From Trichoderma breve (taxonomy: Eukaryota > Ascomycota > Sordariomycetes > Hypocreales > Hypocreaceae): a DNA stretch of 64,000 nucleotides. The stretch lies in the NCBI RefSeq assembly GCF_028502605.1, contig NW_026611594.1, positions 1,071,501-1,135,500 on the forward strand, read 5' to 3'. Positions 55,601 to 64,000 of this stretch are shown here, piece after piece. Each line of letters begins with the position of its first letter. Position 1 is the stretch's first letter. The notes below the pieces were generated by a model. The model had not been told where the DNA came from. It ran no database searches and was given only the letters and a program-made list of their open reading frames with translations. The position numbers and the translations under genes are program-made.

Positions 55601-55789
55601 TGAATGAATTTGCTGACTGCGGAGAAAAGACCTCATTATGCATGCAAGGTGGAAATTACTGCGCTGGAAGCCCATGGAACACTGTGACTGCCCTGCAGTA
55701 GTGAACTATCTTTGAAATCAGGTATTTTCTGAGCCATATTCTGAAGTGAATCCTTCGTGAAGGCAAGCTCAGAGACAAGGATGTTGGAC

Positions 55790-55796
55790 TATATAT
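55790..55796 (+). promoter_or_regulatory. TATA box of the isochorismatase-fold gene
   Basis: TATATAT about 120 bases before the start codon. Confidence 0.55.
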
Positions 55797-55914
55797 TCCC
55801 AGATGAATCCCCTCAGAGATGGTTCTTTTTCTTCAGGCTCAAGCTCAACTCTACAAATCACACTCTCCAATCCTCTCTAGTTCAACTCAGAACCCATCAC
55901 ACCAATAAGCAACA

Positions 55915-56753
55915 ATGAAGTTCCTTTCAACCGTCGCCGTGGCGCTTGCCTCGATGTCTGCTACCGTCATGGGAAGCTGTGAGTAATGCGCGGAATCTTG
56001 CTGAGGCTTGTCTAGTACTGACATTTCATGTTCTCTTGAAGCATATCCTTACGAAAGACTCGACAAAGAGAAGGCTGTTCTCCTTGTCGTCGATCTCCAA
56101 GATGGCCTTTACAACGCTGTCCGAGACTTTGAACCAGTTACCTACAAGGAGAGCATCATTGCGCATGCCGCCATTGGAAAGCTGTTTGATCTGCCAGTTA
56201 TCTTGACTACTTCCGCAGAGCAAGGTATGCTATTTGGCACTTGAAATACCAGTTCATAGAGCTAAACATACAACTAGGCCCCAACGGACCCCTGCCAAAG
56301 GAGATTACTGGCATGTACCCCAACGCAACTTTCATCAAGCGCCAGGGTGAAGTCGATGCTTGGGACAACAAGGACTTCCGTGCTGCTGTCAAGGCTACCA
56401 ACAAGACTCAGGTCATCCTTGCTGGAATTGTCACCGATGTGTGCACCACTCACCTCGCCTTGTCTCTTCGAGCTGCGGGATACTCTGTTTGGGCCAATGC
56501 CGAGGCCTCTGGCAGCTCTTCTACCTTTGTCCGCGAGATCTCCAATGACAGGATGAGACACGCAGGTGTCCAAGTCGTCAGCCTGTTCTCTATCGTTTGC
56601 GATCTCATGAGGGACTGGCGAAACGTCCCTGGTGCCGCAGAGGTGCTTCCTTACCTTGACAAGTACTTCCCCGTCTACGGCATGGTTGCTCGGGCTCATG
56701 CCGCTGCCAAGCTCGACGGTGTTATCCAGCCTGGCGAGGCCGGTCTTATCTAA
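55915..56753 (+). CDS. Secreted isochorismatase-fold hydrolase
   Basis: Three exons (55915-55978, 56042-56224, 56278-56753) give 240 residues. The first exon is a signal peptide (MKFLSTVAVALASMSATVMGS), followed by the hydrolase domain. The cysteine-hydrolase triad is complete: Asp in LLVVDLQDGLYN, Lys in NATFIKRQGEVDAW and Cys in GIVTDVCTTHLALSL. Family members hydrolyse isochorismate, nicotinamide, carbamates or similar amides and enol ethers. Secreted fungal members have been linked to removal of host salicylate precursors in some pathogens, but substrate cannot be assigned here. The intron after the signal-peptide exon fits recruitment of an export signal. Confidence 0.93.
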
Positions 56754-57492
56754 GCTTTTCTTGGGACTGCTGTTAGGATAAAAACTCTTGTGGACTCGTG
56801 TGGGATTGGACAAACGATGAATCTCCATAGTTACATAGTGTGTATTAGCTGACCTTGGTGAGGTACCTTGGTATGGGTTTTTCCTTTTGGGTTTTCCCAC
56901 GCCTCGGTGCGAATGCAAGGGTAATTTGAACTATCATGTTTTATATGTTATGATAAATCGAGTCTATATTAAGTACCTGTAAGAAGCATCTTATTCAAGA
57001 GAGCCAACCTCCCGGCTCATTATTCGGGAGATCACAAAGCGGGCCAATTGCTTCGACCCAAAATGGCGATATTTTGCCCTTGGATCCCGAAAACCGTTTT
57101 AAAATGGCTCCCAAAACCCTGTTGTTTGATATGGGGCAATATTTTGCGAAAAATATTTGTGAGATGACCGTTTTTCTCCCACCTAGGCATAGCGCTTCTC
57201 TCAGCCAGCCTTCATATTTCTTACCTTGCCTTGGATCTCGATGTCATTTGGAATGATACTTACCTTCCGCTTTGATAGTAATTACTTACTTGGTTAAATC
57301 AAAGTATTTATAGTCTGTCTGCTTATTTGATGCACTATACACCTACTCGAACGAATATGGTGAGATCATTCTTTCTACGCGAGCGAGCTCAAGCACAGGC
57401 ACAAATTATAAAATCACATGTCATGCAAGCTCAATTGGTGCTAGATAACTATCCAACAAACATATTTACATTATTTTCCAGTCCCAATCACT
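56754..57492. other. Convergent spacer
   Basis: 740 bases tail-to-tail between the isochorismatase-fold and WSC-GH3 genes; AT-rich 3' sequence, no gene seen. Confidence 0.6.
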
Positions 57493-60248
57493 TCAGGATC
57501 TTCTTGGCAAAGTGCTGATCTTTGTTGCTGAACCAGTCAAAGTGAAATTGAACGTCACTGGCCCGTTGACATCCAGGGTCAATGTATAAGCACCCGGGTA
57601 GACCCATCTATCACCGTTGGTGTCTGCACGAGCAAGCGCTCCGAGGGGCACCGTCAAAGTAAGCTGTGATGTTGCACCAACGCCCACCTTCTTGACACGT
57701 CCGTATGCGGCCAACTGCTTGTTCGGGTGAGGCGCGGGGCCGGCATTCGTGGATTTCAGGAACAGCAGGCCGACGTAGTCAGATGCTAGATTTGCTTTGC
57801 CACCGGTGTTCTTGACGTTCACGACGATGGTTGCAAATGTTGCTCGGTCCTTGTTTGATCCGGCGTTGTTAACAATAGTGGCGACATCAGTGCCAGCAGT
57901 CTTCGTGGATCCCAATGACACGGAGAAGTTGGTGTAGTGCAATCCGTAACCGAAGGGAAGGACGGGAGTACCAGTATACCATGCGTATGTACGTCCAGGA
58001 ATGCTTCCGGATGGTCGAAGGTTCATGTCTTGGATGTTGTTGTTGTTGATATAGTTAGCAGGGTATTGAGTGATGGGAAGTCTGCCGGCTGGCGGGCTTG
58101 CACCGGTAAGGACGTCGAAGAGAGCATTACCACCTTCTTGGCCGGGATATCCAGCCCACAAGATGGAGTTGACCTTGGAGTTGCTCAGCAAAGCACTGTC
58201 ATCAATCTGGCCACCTCCAAACTGCACGATAACCAAGGGCTTGCCAAGGTTAGCCAATTGAGAGATCAAGTTCAACTGGTTTCCGGGCCAGGTGATTGCG
58301 CTACGGTCAAAGCCCTCGTTCTCCACAGAGATGTCAATTCCTCCGAGATAAACGATGACATCGGAAGAGCTTGCAGCAGAGAGAGCAGCATTGAATCCAC
58401 TAGTGTCTTGAGAGTTGATGGCGGTTCCCTGTGCGTACTTTACATTGCGCCACCTTGACTGGAAGACTGTCAGGGGGTTCACCAATACCGGTGCTGTACC
58501 AGCATAGTTGCCTTGCAACTGGGTGGTGGCATTAACCCAGGGACCAATGACTGCGACATTCTGGAGAGTGGGTGAAAGCGGGAGAGTGCCATCGTTCTTC
58601 AACAGGGCCATTCCTCCAGTGGCGGCATCGTGCGCAAGGGTTCGGGTTTGTGTGGTGTTGACATTGCCCCAGCCAAGAGAGCTATACTCTGCGGGTTGAT
58701 CGAACCATCCGACCTTGACGAGTGCAGAGTACAATCGAATCAATGACTTGTCAAGAGTGGCCTCTGTTGTCATACCAGCCTGCACCGAGGCGTTCAAGAC
58801 GTTATAAGAGCTACCACAGTCAAGATCAGTGCCGGCATTTAGAGACATGGCAGCAGCTTGAGTCAAGTTGGCGGCATAATGGTGGGGGTCAAAAACGTTC
58901 TCGACAGCGTCGCAGTCGGAGACAACGTAGTTGAAGTCCTCGGTAAAATTATAGCCATCGCGAAGCACAGATTGGAGGAGATAGCTATCAGCACAAGCTG
59001 GCACGCCATCAACTGCATTGTAGGCGCACATGATGGATCCGACCTTTGCGTCACGAACGCAGGTCTCGAACATTGGAAGATAGTAATCAGCCATATCCTG
59101 CTGGGTAGGCGTGAGATTGTTGCCAGTGCGACCGTTCTCGATATCGTAAGCAGCAAAGTGCTTGCATGTTGAGATAGTTCTGAAGTAATCGGGATCAATT
59201 CCGCCCTGAAGGCCGTTGACCAAAGCCAATACATAGCCCGAGATACGGAATGCATCCTCTCCAGGGGTCTCCATGCCTCGACCCCAGCGGGGATCACGGA
59301 ATGGGTTGATGTTTGGCGTCCAAAAGTCCAAACCAGCAAATCCATAGTTGGCAAACGCACGAGCCTCGGTGCTGATAGCAGTGGCTACGCTCTGGACGAG
59401 AGCATCGTCAAATGCGGCAGAGAGAAGAATAGGCATAGGGAAGCTGGTCGCTGCACTGAAGTTGGCTCCAAGAGGTGACTGGAATTGCACACCGGTGCTG
59501 CCAGCAACGCCGTGAAGCGCTTCATTCTGCCATTGGTATGCTGGCAAACCGAGTCGTCCACTGCCAGAAGCAGAACTGCCTACGTTTGAGACCTTTTCAT
59601 TCAGCGTCATGGGCGAAACAATGGCGGCGGCTCTTTGGGCAATGCTCTTGGTGGTGTCACAGACATCATTACTGCAAAGGGGATCGCGGGTGCAGTCGGG
59701 GAATGAAGGCGTCAAGGGAGGGTTTGACGATGGATTAGTGACTTGGTAAATGTTGATCCTGTGAATTTATGTTAGATGAAAAATCCCTTCTCATCATATC
59801 TGATCCTGGGGTTAAAAGACATACATGTTGCCACCTCCGCAAATCTTACTGGGGTCCGCAGGGCATGGTGAAGTGCATTGGCTCTCGTCAGCTTTGACGG
59901 AGGTGCTTTCAATGCGGTGGCCACAGAAGCATTGGCTATAGAAAATAATCATGTTAGAATCAACATCTTGAATCGGCATCGTTTCCAAAGCTTCAGAGCC
60001 ACTTACATGGTGAATTCAACTCCGGCATATTGGTAACCAGCCGCACCGCATAGGTTGGCACAATATTGGGGCGAATTGAGATTATTTACTGTCAAAAATG
60101 GCCCTGCGAGATCGCGAGGCGAATTCGGATCATGATAGCAACCCACGTAAGTTGTCTGCGCTTGGTACGCAGGCAAACAAGTTCGGGATTGAGCGAGGTG
60201 GAAAAGAGCCATGGAGTACATCCATGGTAGAATGCGCAGGCCCGCCAT
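57493..60248 (-). CDS. Secreted WSC-GH3 beta-xylosidase-like fusion
   Basis: Three exons (60248-60007, 59935-59825, 59758-57493) give 872 residues. A signal peptide (MAGLRILPWMYSMALFHLAQS) leads to a WSC domain at about 28-122, with YVGCYHD, SPQYCANLCGAAGYQYAGVEF, QCFCGHRIES and CTSPCPADPSKICGGGNM giving the eight-cysteine pattern; both introns fall within or at its end. A GH3 enzyme follows: DFWTPNINPFRDPRWGRGMETPGED, TCKHFAAYDIE, the nucleophile Asp in YVVSDCDAVENV (about 399), the C-domain (LGGIDISVENEGFDRSAI) and a fibronectin-III-like tail. These motifs are those of fungal GH3 beta-xylosidases, which release xylose from xylo-oligosaccharides. WSC domains bind glycans or anchor to walls. 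No membrane segment follows, so the protein is free or wall-associated. Confidence 0.92.
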
Positions 60249-60364
60249 GACTGCCTTTGAAGATGATACACCAAGTGATCTGGAGTATCAGAGCATCGAT
60301 CGGTGCGCCCGAGTTCCTATGAATAGCTTTTCCTCCTCCCTTTTGAAGCAATCAATTCCCACCT

Positions 60365-60372
60365 ATTATATA
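60365..60372 (-). promoter_or_regulatory. TATA box of the WSC-GH3 gene
   Basis: TATATAAT read on the minus strand, about 117 bases before the start codon. Confidence 0.55.
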
Positions 60373-61585
60373 CATGTCTATTTTGCATGTGCATTGCTCT
60401 CCGCTCATTCTCGCCCGCAGCTTTCTGACTGCATTGAGAAATGGCTTCATGTCTCATCCCAGTTTCTTAATCGAGCAAGTTTTGTTTTGTCCCGACGGGA
60501 TATGACAAACTGCGGGCTACCAGACCTATTTCTCGTATGCCGATCCTCTCCATCTACGGGTACGCCGTCACTTACATCTGCCAATGTTACCCTGTACGAA
60601 GGGGCACGAACATGAAATCTCCTAAAACCCATCGCTTTCCCCAGATTTTCCCGTCTCCTAAAGGATAGATTACCGGCGGCTCCTTCATCGACAGCCAAGA
60701 CAAGGCCTTCCCCGCAACCCGATCTGGTATTTCGTACCTCTCCGCATTGTTTAGTCGCGATGTTTCGAGTGGTTGTGTGCGTCGGGAGGATGAAGGATGC
60801 CGCTACTTCGGTTAGGCTTAATGTCTGGCTCGATCTTGTTGTCATTTAGCCTAAAGTGAGTCCAGAGCAACGTGATATTATAGCTCGACCTGCAGCGTAG
60901 CGTTGGGAATTGCCGGCTCCAGGCACCCAACGTTTCCACTATGCATAGCAAATCCGGCACATCGCCTTAAGAGAGTTAGTTTCCTCCCCCCATTCTATAT
61001 TCTCCGTCCTCGATCTTGTTTTTTACGGTCGTTGTTACGCAACATCGTCATAAGTAGGTACTTGATGCGAAGCCAATGAGAGGGGGTGAAACATGCATTT
61101 CCTGACTACAAATATAGTAGGAATCTGACCGAGATTACTGCCGAGCCGAATGTTGCCGATGGGTTTGCGGAAGGCGACTAAGACTCCGTATTCCGTACCA
61201 CGTTTTTCATCGCCCTTGAGAATCCGCCATTCACACGAGGCTATTCGGGTTTTCAAAGTCGGGCTTTCAATTGAGGGCTCGCAAGTAAAAGGGGCTAGCA
61301 TGGAGCTTCTTGATCTGGACTAGTTGGTGTCCAGCTGTCAGACACGGCTGGGATGCGCCCTATTCAGTACCGATTACACCAGCATCAGACCTAAGCAATA
61401 TGCATTCTAGCATCGGATGATTGTGGGCTTACTTCGTTCTTACTCCAGAAAGTCGGGGCGGTGTTCTAGGTGCTGAAACATAGTAAACTCCGGTTTTCCG
61501 ATCCTCGGAAAAGGAAGCCGCACAACAAGCGGATGGTATGGAGTTGTAGTTTGTGACAAAATGAATAGGAGACACAAGTTGGGAA

Positions 61586-61593
61586 GATAAAAG
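61586..61593 (+). promoter_or_regulatory. TATA-like box of the beta-helix/lectin gene
   Basis: GATAAAAG about 130 bases before the start codon; a weak TATA-like match. Confidence 0.4.
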
Positions 61594-61719
61594 CGAGCAA
61601 GGGAAGCGCTAGGGGCTCGTTCTATTTCTCAGGATTCTTCATTACTCAACAGGCCTGCTCTTGTCAACTACCCGAAAACTACTATCTTCTTCTTAGTTTG
61701 GGTTATAGACTTGCCCGGT

Positions 61720-63359
61720 ATGAAGGCAACTCTCAAAAACAGCCTGCTAACAGCAGCTACGCTGCCGGCCATTGCCTCTGCCGCTTGTATCTCCTCGGGT
61801 AACCAAGCAACGATCCAGAATGCTCTGCAATCTGGGGGCAATGGCGCTGTCGTTCAGCTCTGCCCCGGTGCCGTGATTCAGATCACCGATCAAATCAGCT
61901 TCACTGCCGACAACCAGGAAATCTCCACCCAGGGCTACCCTACGGACAGCTCAAGAGGTACCATCCAGGTTGCTCCAGGCAGCTCTGCCAGCACTTTGAT
62001 CTATGGCAAGAACTTCAACAACATCCGCATCAAGAACCTTCAGCTTGAAGGCAACCGAGGCGGAGCTGGTCTTTTCCCAGGTGGCGCTGCCAACATTGAG
62101 ATCGGCGGCTTCACTACCGGCCAAACCGTCTCCAACGTTGCGTCCCGAAACCCTCGCGGCTGGAGCTGTCTTCATGCCATTGGCTCTGGAGATAACAACA
62201 ACCCCTGCAAGAACGTTACCATTATCAACAATGATATTGGTCCTTGCGGCCAGTCTGGTACTGATGCCAATGGAAACGGCCAGTGGGCAGATGGTATCTC
62301 ACTGGACTGCACTGCTTCTCTTGTCCAGGGCAACACTGTAAGTGACAGCCGCAAACGAAGATGAACTCAGTAAGCTAACATCTCCGTGATAGATCAATGG
62401 CCCTACTGATGGCGGTATTGTCATCTTCGGTTCTCCCGGTAGCACCATTACCGGCAACACCATCATCTCCTCCCCTGACTATGTCGGCTTCGGTGCCATC
62501 AACATGGTCGACGGCGAGTACGATGGTAGCTATGCTGGCGTCAGCGTCACCAACAACAACATTCAAGGCCAGAAGCTGTTCAACCTTGGCATTGGAATTG
62601 GTGCCAACGTTTGGTCCTTTGGCGATCCCCCGCCACCTCTGAAGGGCCCTGCCACCGTCACTGGCAACACTATCAGTGGCCATGTCAGCTTCCCTATTGC
62701 CATCAATGGATGGTCTAACGGCCTGACGGTATGTGTTTTCCCCAGTTCGCTTCTCATGCCCAATAATAGTCTGCTAATATGTCTTGCAGGTCACCGGAAA
62801 CACTGTGTCGGGTGTTCCGTCTCCCCACTCCAGCTTCTCGGATGCTTCCCAGTGCAGCTCACAGATCCAGAGCGTTTTCAACCAGAACGCAAACCTCATC
62901 TACTACCCAGCTGGACTCACTGGAACCAAGAACCTCCAGTCTGGATTTGTTGCTGCCCCCGGCAACACCACCAACTTCTTGTGCTCGACTATCGCACTTC
63001 CAAACTCGGTCACCTTCAATGCTGGATCGTTGACCATTTCCACCGACACTGGCCCATTTGCAAGCCTTCACAATGTCATTGCCCAATACCAGGGTGACAA
63101 CAACCTTGTCGTTCTCCAGTCCGGTACACCTGTCTGGGCTAGTGGACACACCCTGAACCAGGGATGCGGTAGCCCTTCTGGATGCCAATTGAGATTCGAC
63201 TCCAGCGGTAACCTCGGAACTTACTTCAACGGCGCCGTTCAATGGCAAACAAACACTGGAGGCCGTGGTAAGACCATGGTTGTCCTCAACTCGGCTCCTT
63301 GGATTCAGATCAAGGACGGATCTGGCAATGTCATCTGGGACACCACCAAGAGCACCTAA
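61720..63359 (+). CDS. Secreted beta-helix protein fused to a bulb-type lectin domain
   Basis: Three exons (61720-62337, 62393-62728, 62790-63359) encode 507 residues. A signal peptide (MKATLKNSLLTAATLPAIASA) precedes a right-handed beta-helix of about 370 residues: TIQNALQSGGNGAVVQLCPG, IRIKNLQLEGNRG, NVTIINNDIGPCG, GIVIFGSPGSTITGNTI, VSVTNNNIQGQ and VTGNTISGH are successive coils with the Asn-rich turns of the pectin-lyase fold. From about residue 395 the C-terminus changes to a bulb-type (GNA-like) lectin: AQYQGDNNLVVLQSGTPVWAS, SGCQLRFDSSGNLGTYF, IKDGSGNVIWDT, with the QxDxNxV-type mannose-site pattern in the first repeat and weaker copies after it. It may be a polysaccharide lyase, hydrolase or epimerase; no catalytic residue set was identified. 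Confidence 0.88.
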
Positions 63360-64000
63360 GTCCGAAAAGACGACGCAAATCACTGCTGTATATAGTATGA
63401 CAACGTAAATACGCGTAAATATCGCGAATGAATTGAGAAGTTTGTTCCGTCTTGTATCCATATGCTTCAGGACTGTATCCGTAGAAGCCGTGCTCCTTGC
63501 TAATATAAATAACTAGTTGTGGGACTGACCACGTAATTCGCAGTGGCTCTCTCTATACGCGTAAAGATATCCAATCGAAAGCCGCGAATACTGGAAGTGG
63601 TTCTAAGGCACAAATCAGGAAAATGCCCAGGTTGAAAACGTTTCCTAATTGACGTTACTGGCCCCTCGTATTCATGTTAGTATACGAGTACGAGTAGCGG
63701 GACAGGTTGAGCGCTAATTGCTGGCGTTTCTGATAACATTCATCAACCGGGACAGAGGTAGGCAAACAGCAGCATTAGCGAATCAAATTGGCTGCATTTT
63801 CTTACCGCAGGGGTGCATATCCCTCTCTCTCCTAAGAAATATGATACTTTCGAGGCAGCATCATTCACAATTGTCAGCTTTGCCAGGTAGACCGCTTAAG
63901 CCACTCAGCCCTAAGGTTGAATTCACAATTAACCAGCTAGTGCTGAAACGAAGTTATCTCAACTAGCTCATAATAGCGGTCTAGCCGTGGTTTCTTACAA
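63360..64000. other. Spacer at the right edge
   Basis: 3' region of the beta-helix/lectin gene and unassigned sequence, with two overlapping TACGAGTA words at 63683 and 63689. An 82-codon open frame at 63718-63966 has no recognisable feature. Confidence 0.55.

Larger units (their letters stand above)
52617..55914. other. 3.3-kb spacer
   Basis: Divergent spacer between the amidohydrolase and isochorismatase genes. No gene supported. Around 53110-53450 (minus strand) two adjacent frames both read like protein fragments (for example AHVWITHAGDDSIETRASF), which may be the remains of a gene. The rest is AT-rich and plain. Confidence 0.5.
60249..61719. other. Shared divergent promoter, WSC-GH3 and beta-helix/lectin genes
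   Basis: 1.47 kb without a gene between two divergent secreted-protein genes. TATA-like boxes sit near each start. One GGCTAA (minus strand, 60846-60851) matches the core bound by xylanase regulators of the Xyr1/XlnR type; as a single copy it is weak evidence. Confidence 0.6.

Noticed and set aside
60846..60851. Xyr1/XlnR-like GGCTAA site
   Set aside because: Single six-base match in 1.47 kb is expected often by chance; mentioned but not called as a site.

Overview
The window is nuclear DNA of a filamentous ascomycete (Pezizomycotina; probably Sordariomycetes/Hypocreales, possibly Trichoderma-like). Evidence: most genes have short introns of 48-95 bp with GT..AG ends and CTAAC/CTGAC-type branch sites; there is a Zn(II)2Cys6 regulator with the fungal cysteine spacing, a fungal plasma-membrane H+-ATPase, and many secreted glycoside hydrolases. 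The genus is an inference. Gene models below were built by hand: reading frames were joined across introns and every exon phase was checked arithmetically, but no transcript evidence was available.

Layout, left part (1-26.5 kb), mostly conserved cellular genes with long non-coding spacers: 3' end of an unrecognised gene (1-578); an RD/SR-rich fungal protein (3254-5409); a mitochondrial expression factor of PPR/ATP13 type (5960-8083, minus) sharing a 392-bp divergent promoter with LSm3 (8476-8941); a GTPBP1-like GTPase (9717-11825); a Zn2Cys6 regulator (12145-13733, minus) whose 3' end is tandemly duplicated; a gene-poor 5.4 kb stretch rich in TACGAGTA words; an unrecognised fungal gene (19181-20169, minus); and a strongly codon-biased P-type H+-ATPase (23344-26489).

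Right part (28.4-64 kb), accessory and largely secreted or catabolic: a GH71/GH99-like glycosidase (28474-29883, minus), a VOC/glyoxalase-fold protein (31701-32153), a GH78 alpha-L-rhamnosidase (33145-35469), an MFS transporter (35651-37755, minus), a GH79 beta-glucuronidase-like enzyme (38316-40145, minus), two aldo-keto reductases (41177-42295 and 42942-44028, minus), an MDR oxidoreductase (45236-46406), an EthD-like protein (46752-47069, minus), an intron-bearing tRNA candidate (47806-47885, minus), a secreted M28 aminopeptidase with a GC-AG intron (49258-50661), a secreted amidohydrolase (51051-52616, minus), a secreted isochorismatase-fold hydrolase (55915-56753), a WSC-GH3 beta-xylosidase fusion (57493-60248, minus) and, divergently, a beta-helix/bulb-lectin fusion (61720-63359).

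Working together: the 33-46 kb block reads as a possible 'release, import and reduce' module for rhamnose- and glucuronate-containing glycans or glycosides (GH78 and GH79 outside the cell, MFS import, AKR/MDR redox chemistry inside). The 57-63 kb pair looks like a divergently transcribed set of secreted polysaccharide-acting proteins, each carrying an extra carbohydrate- or wall-binding module. No intact transposon, CRISPR array or virus was seen.
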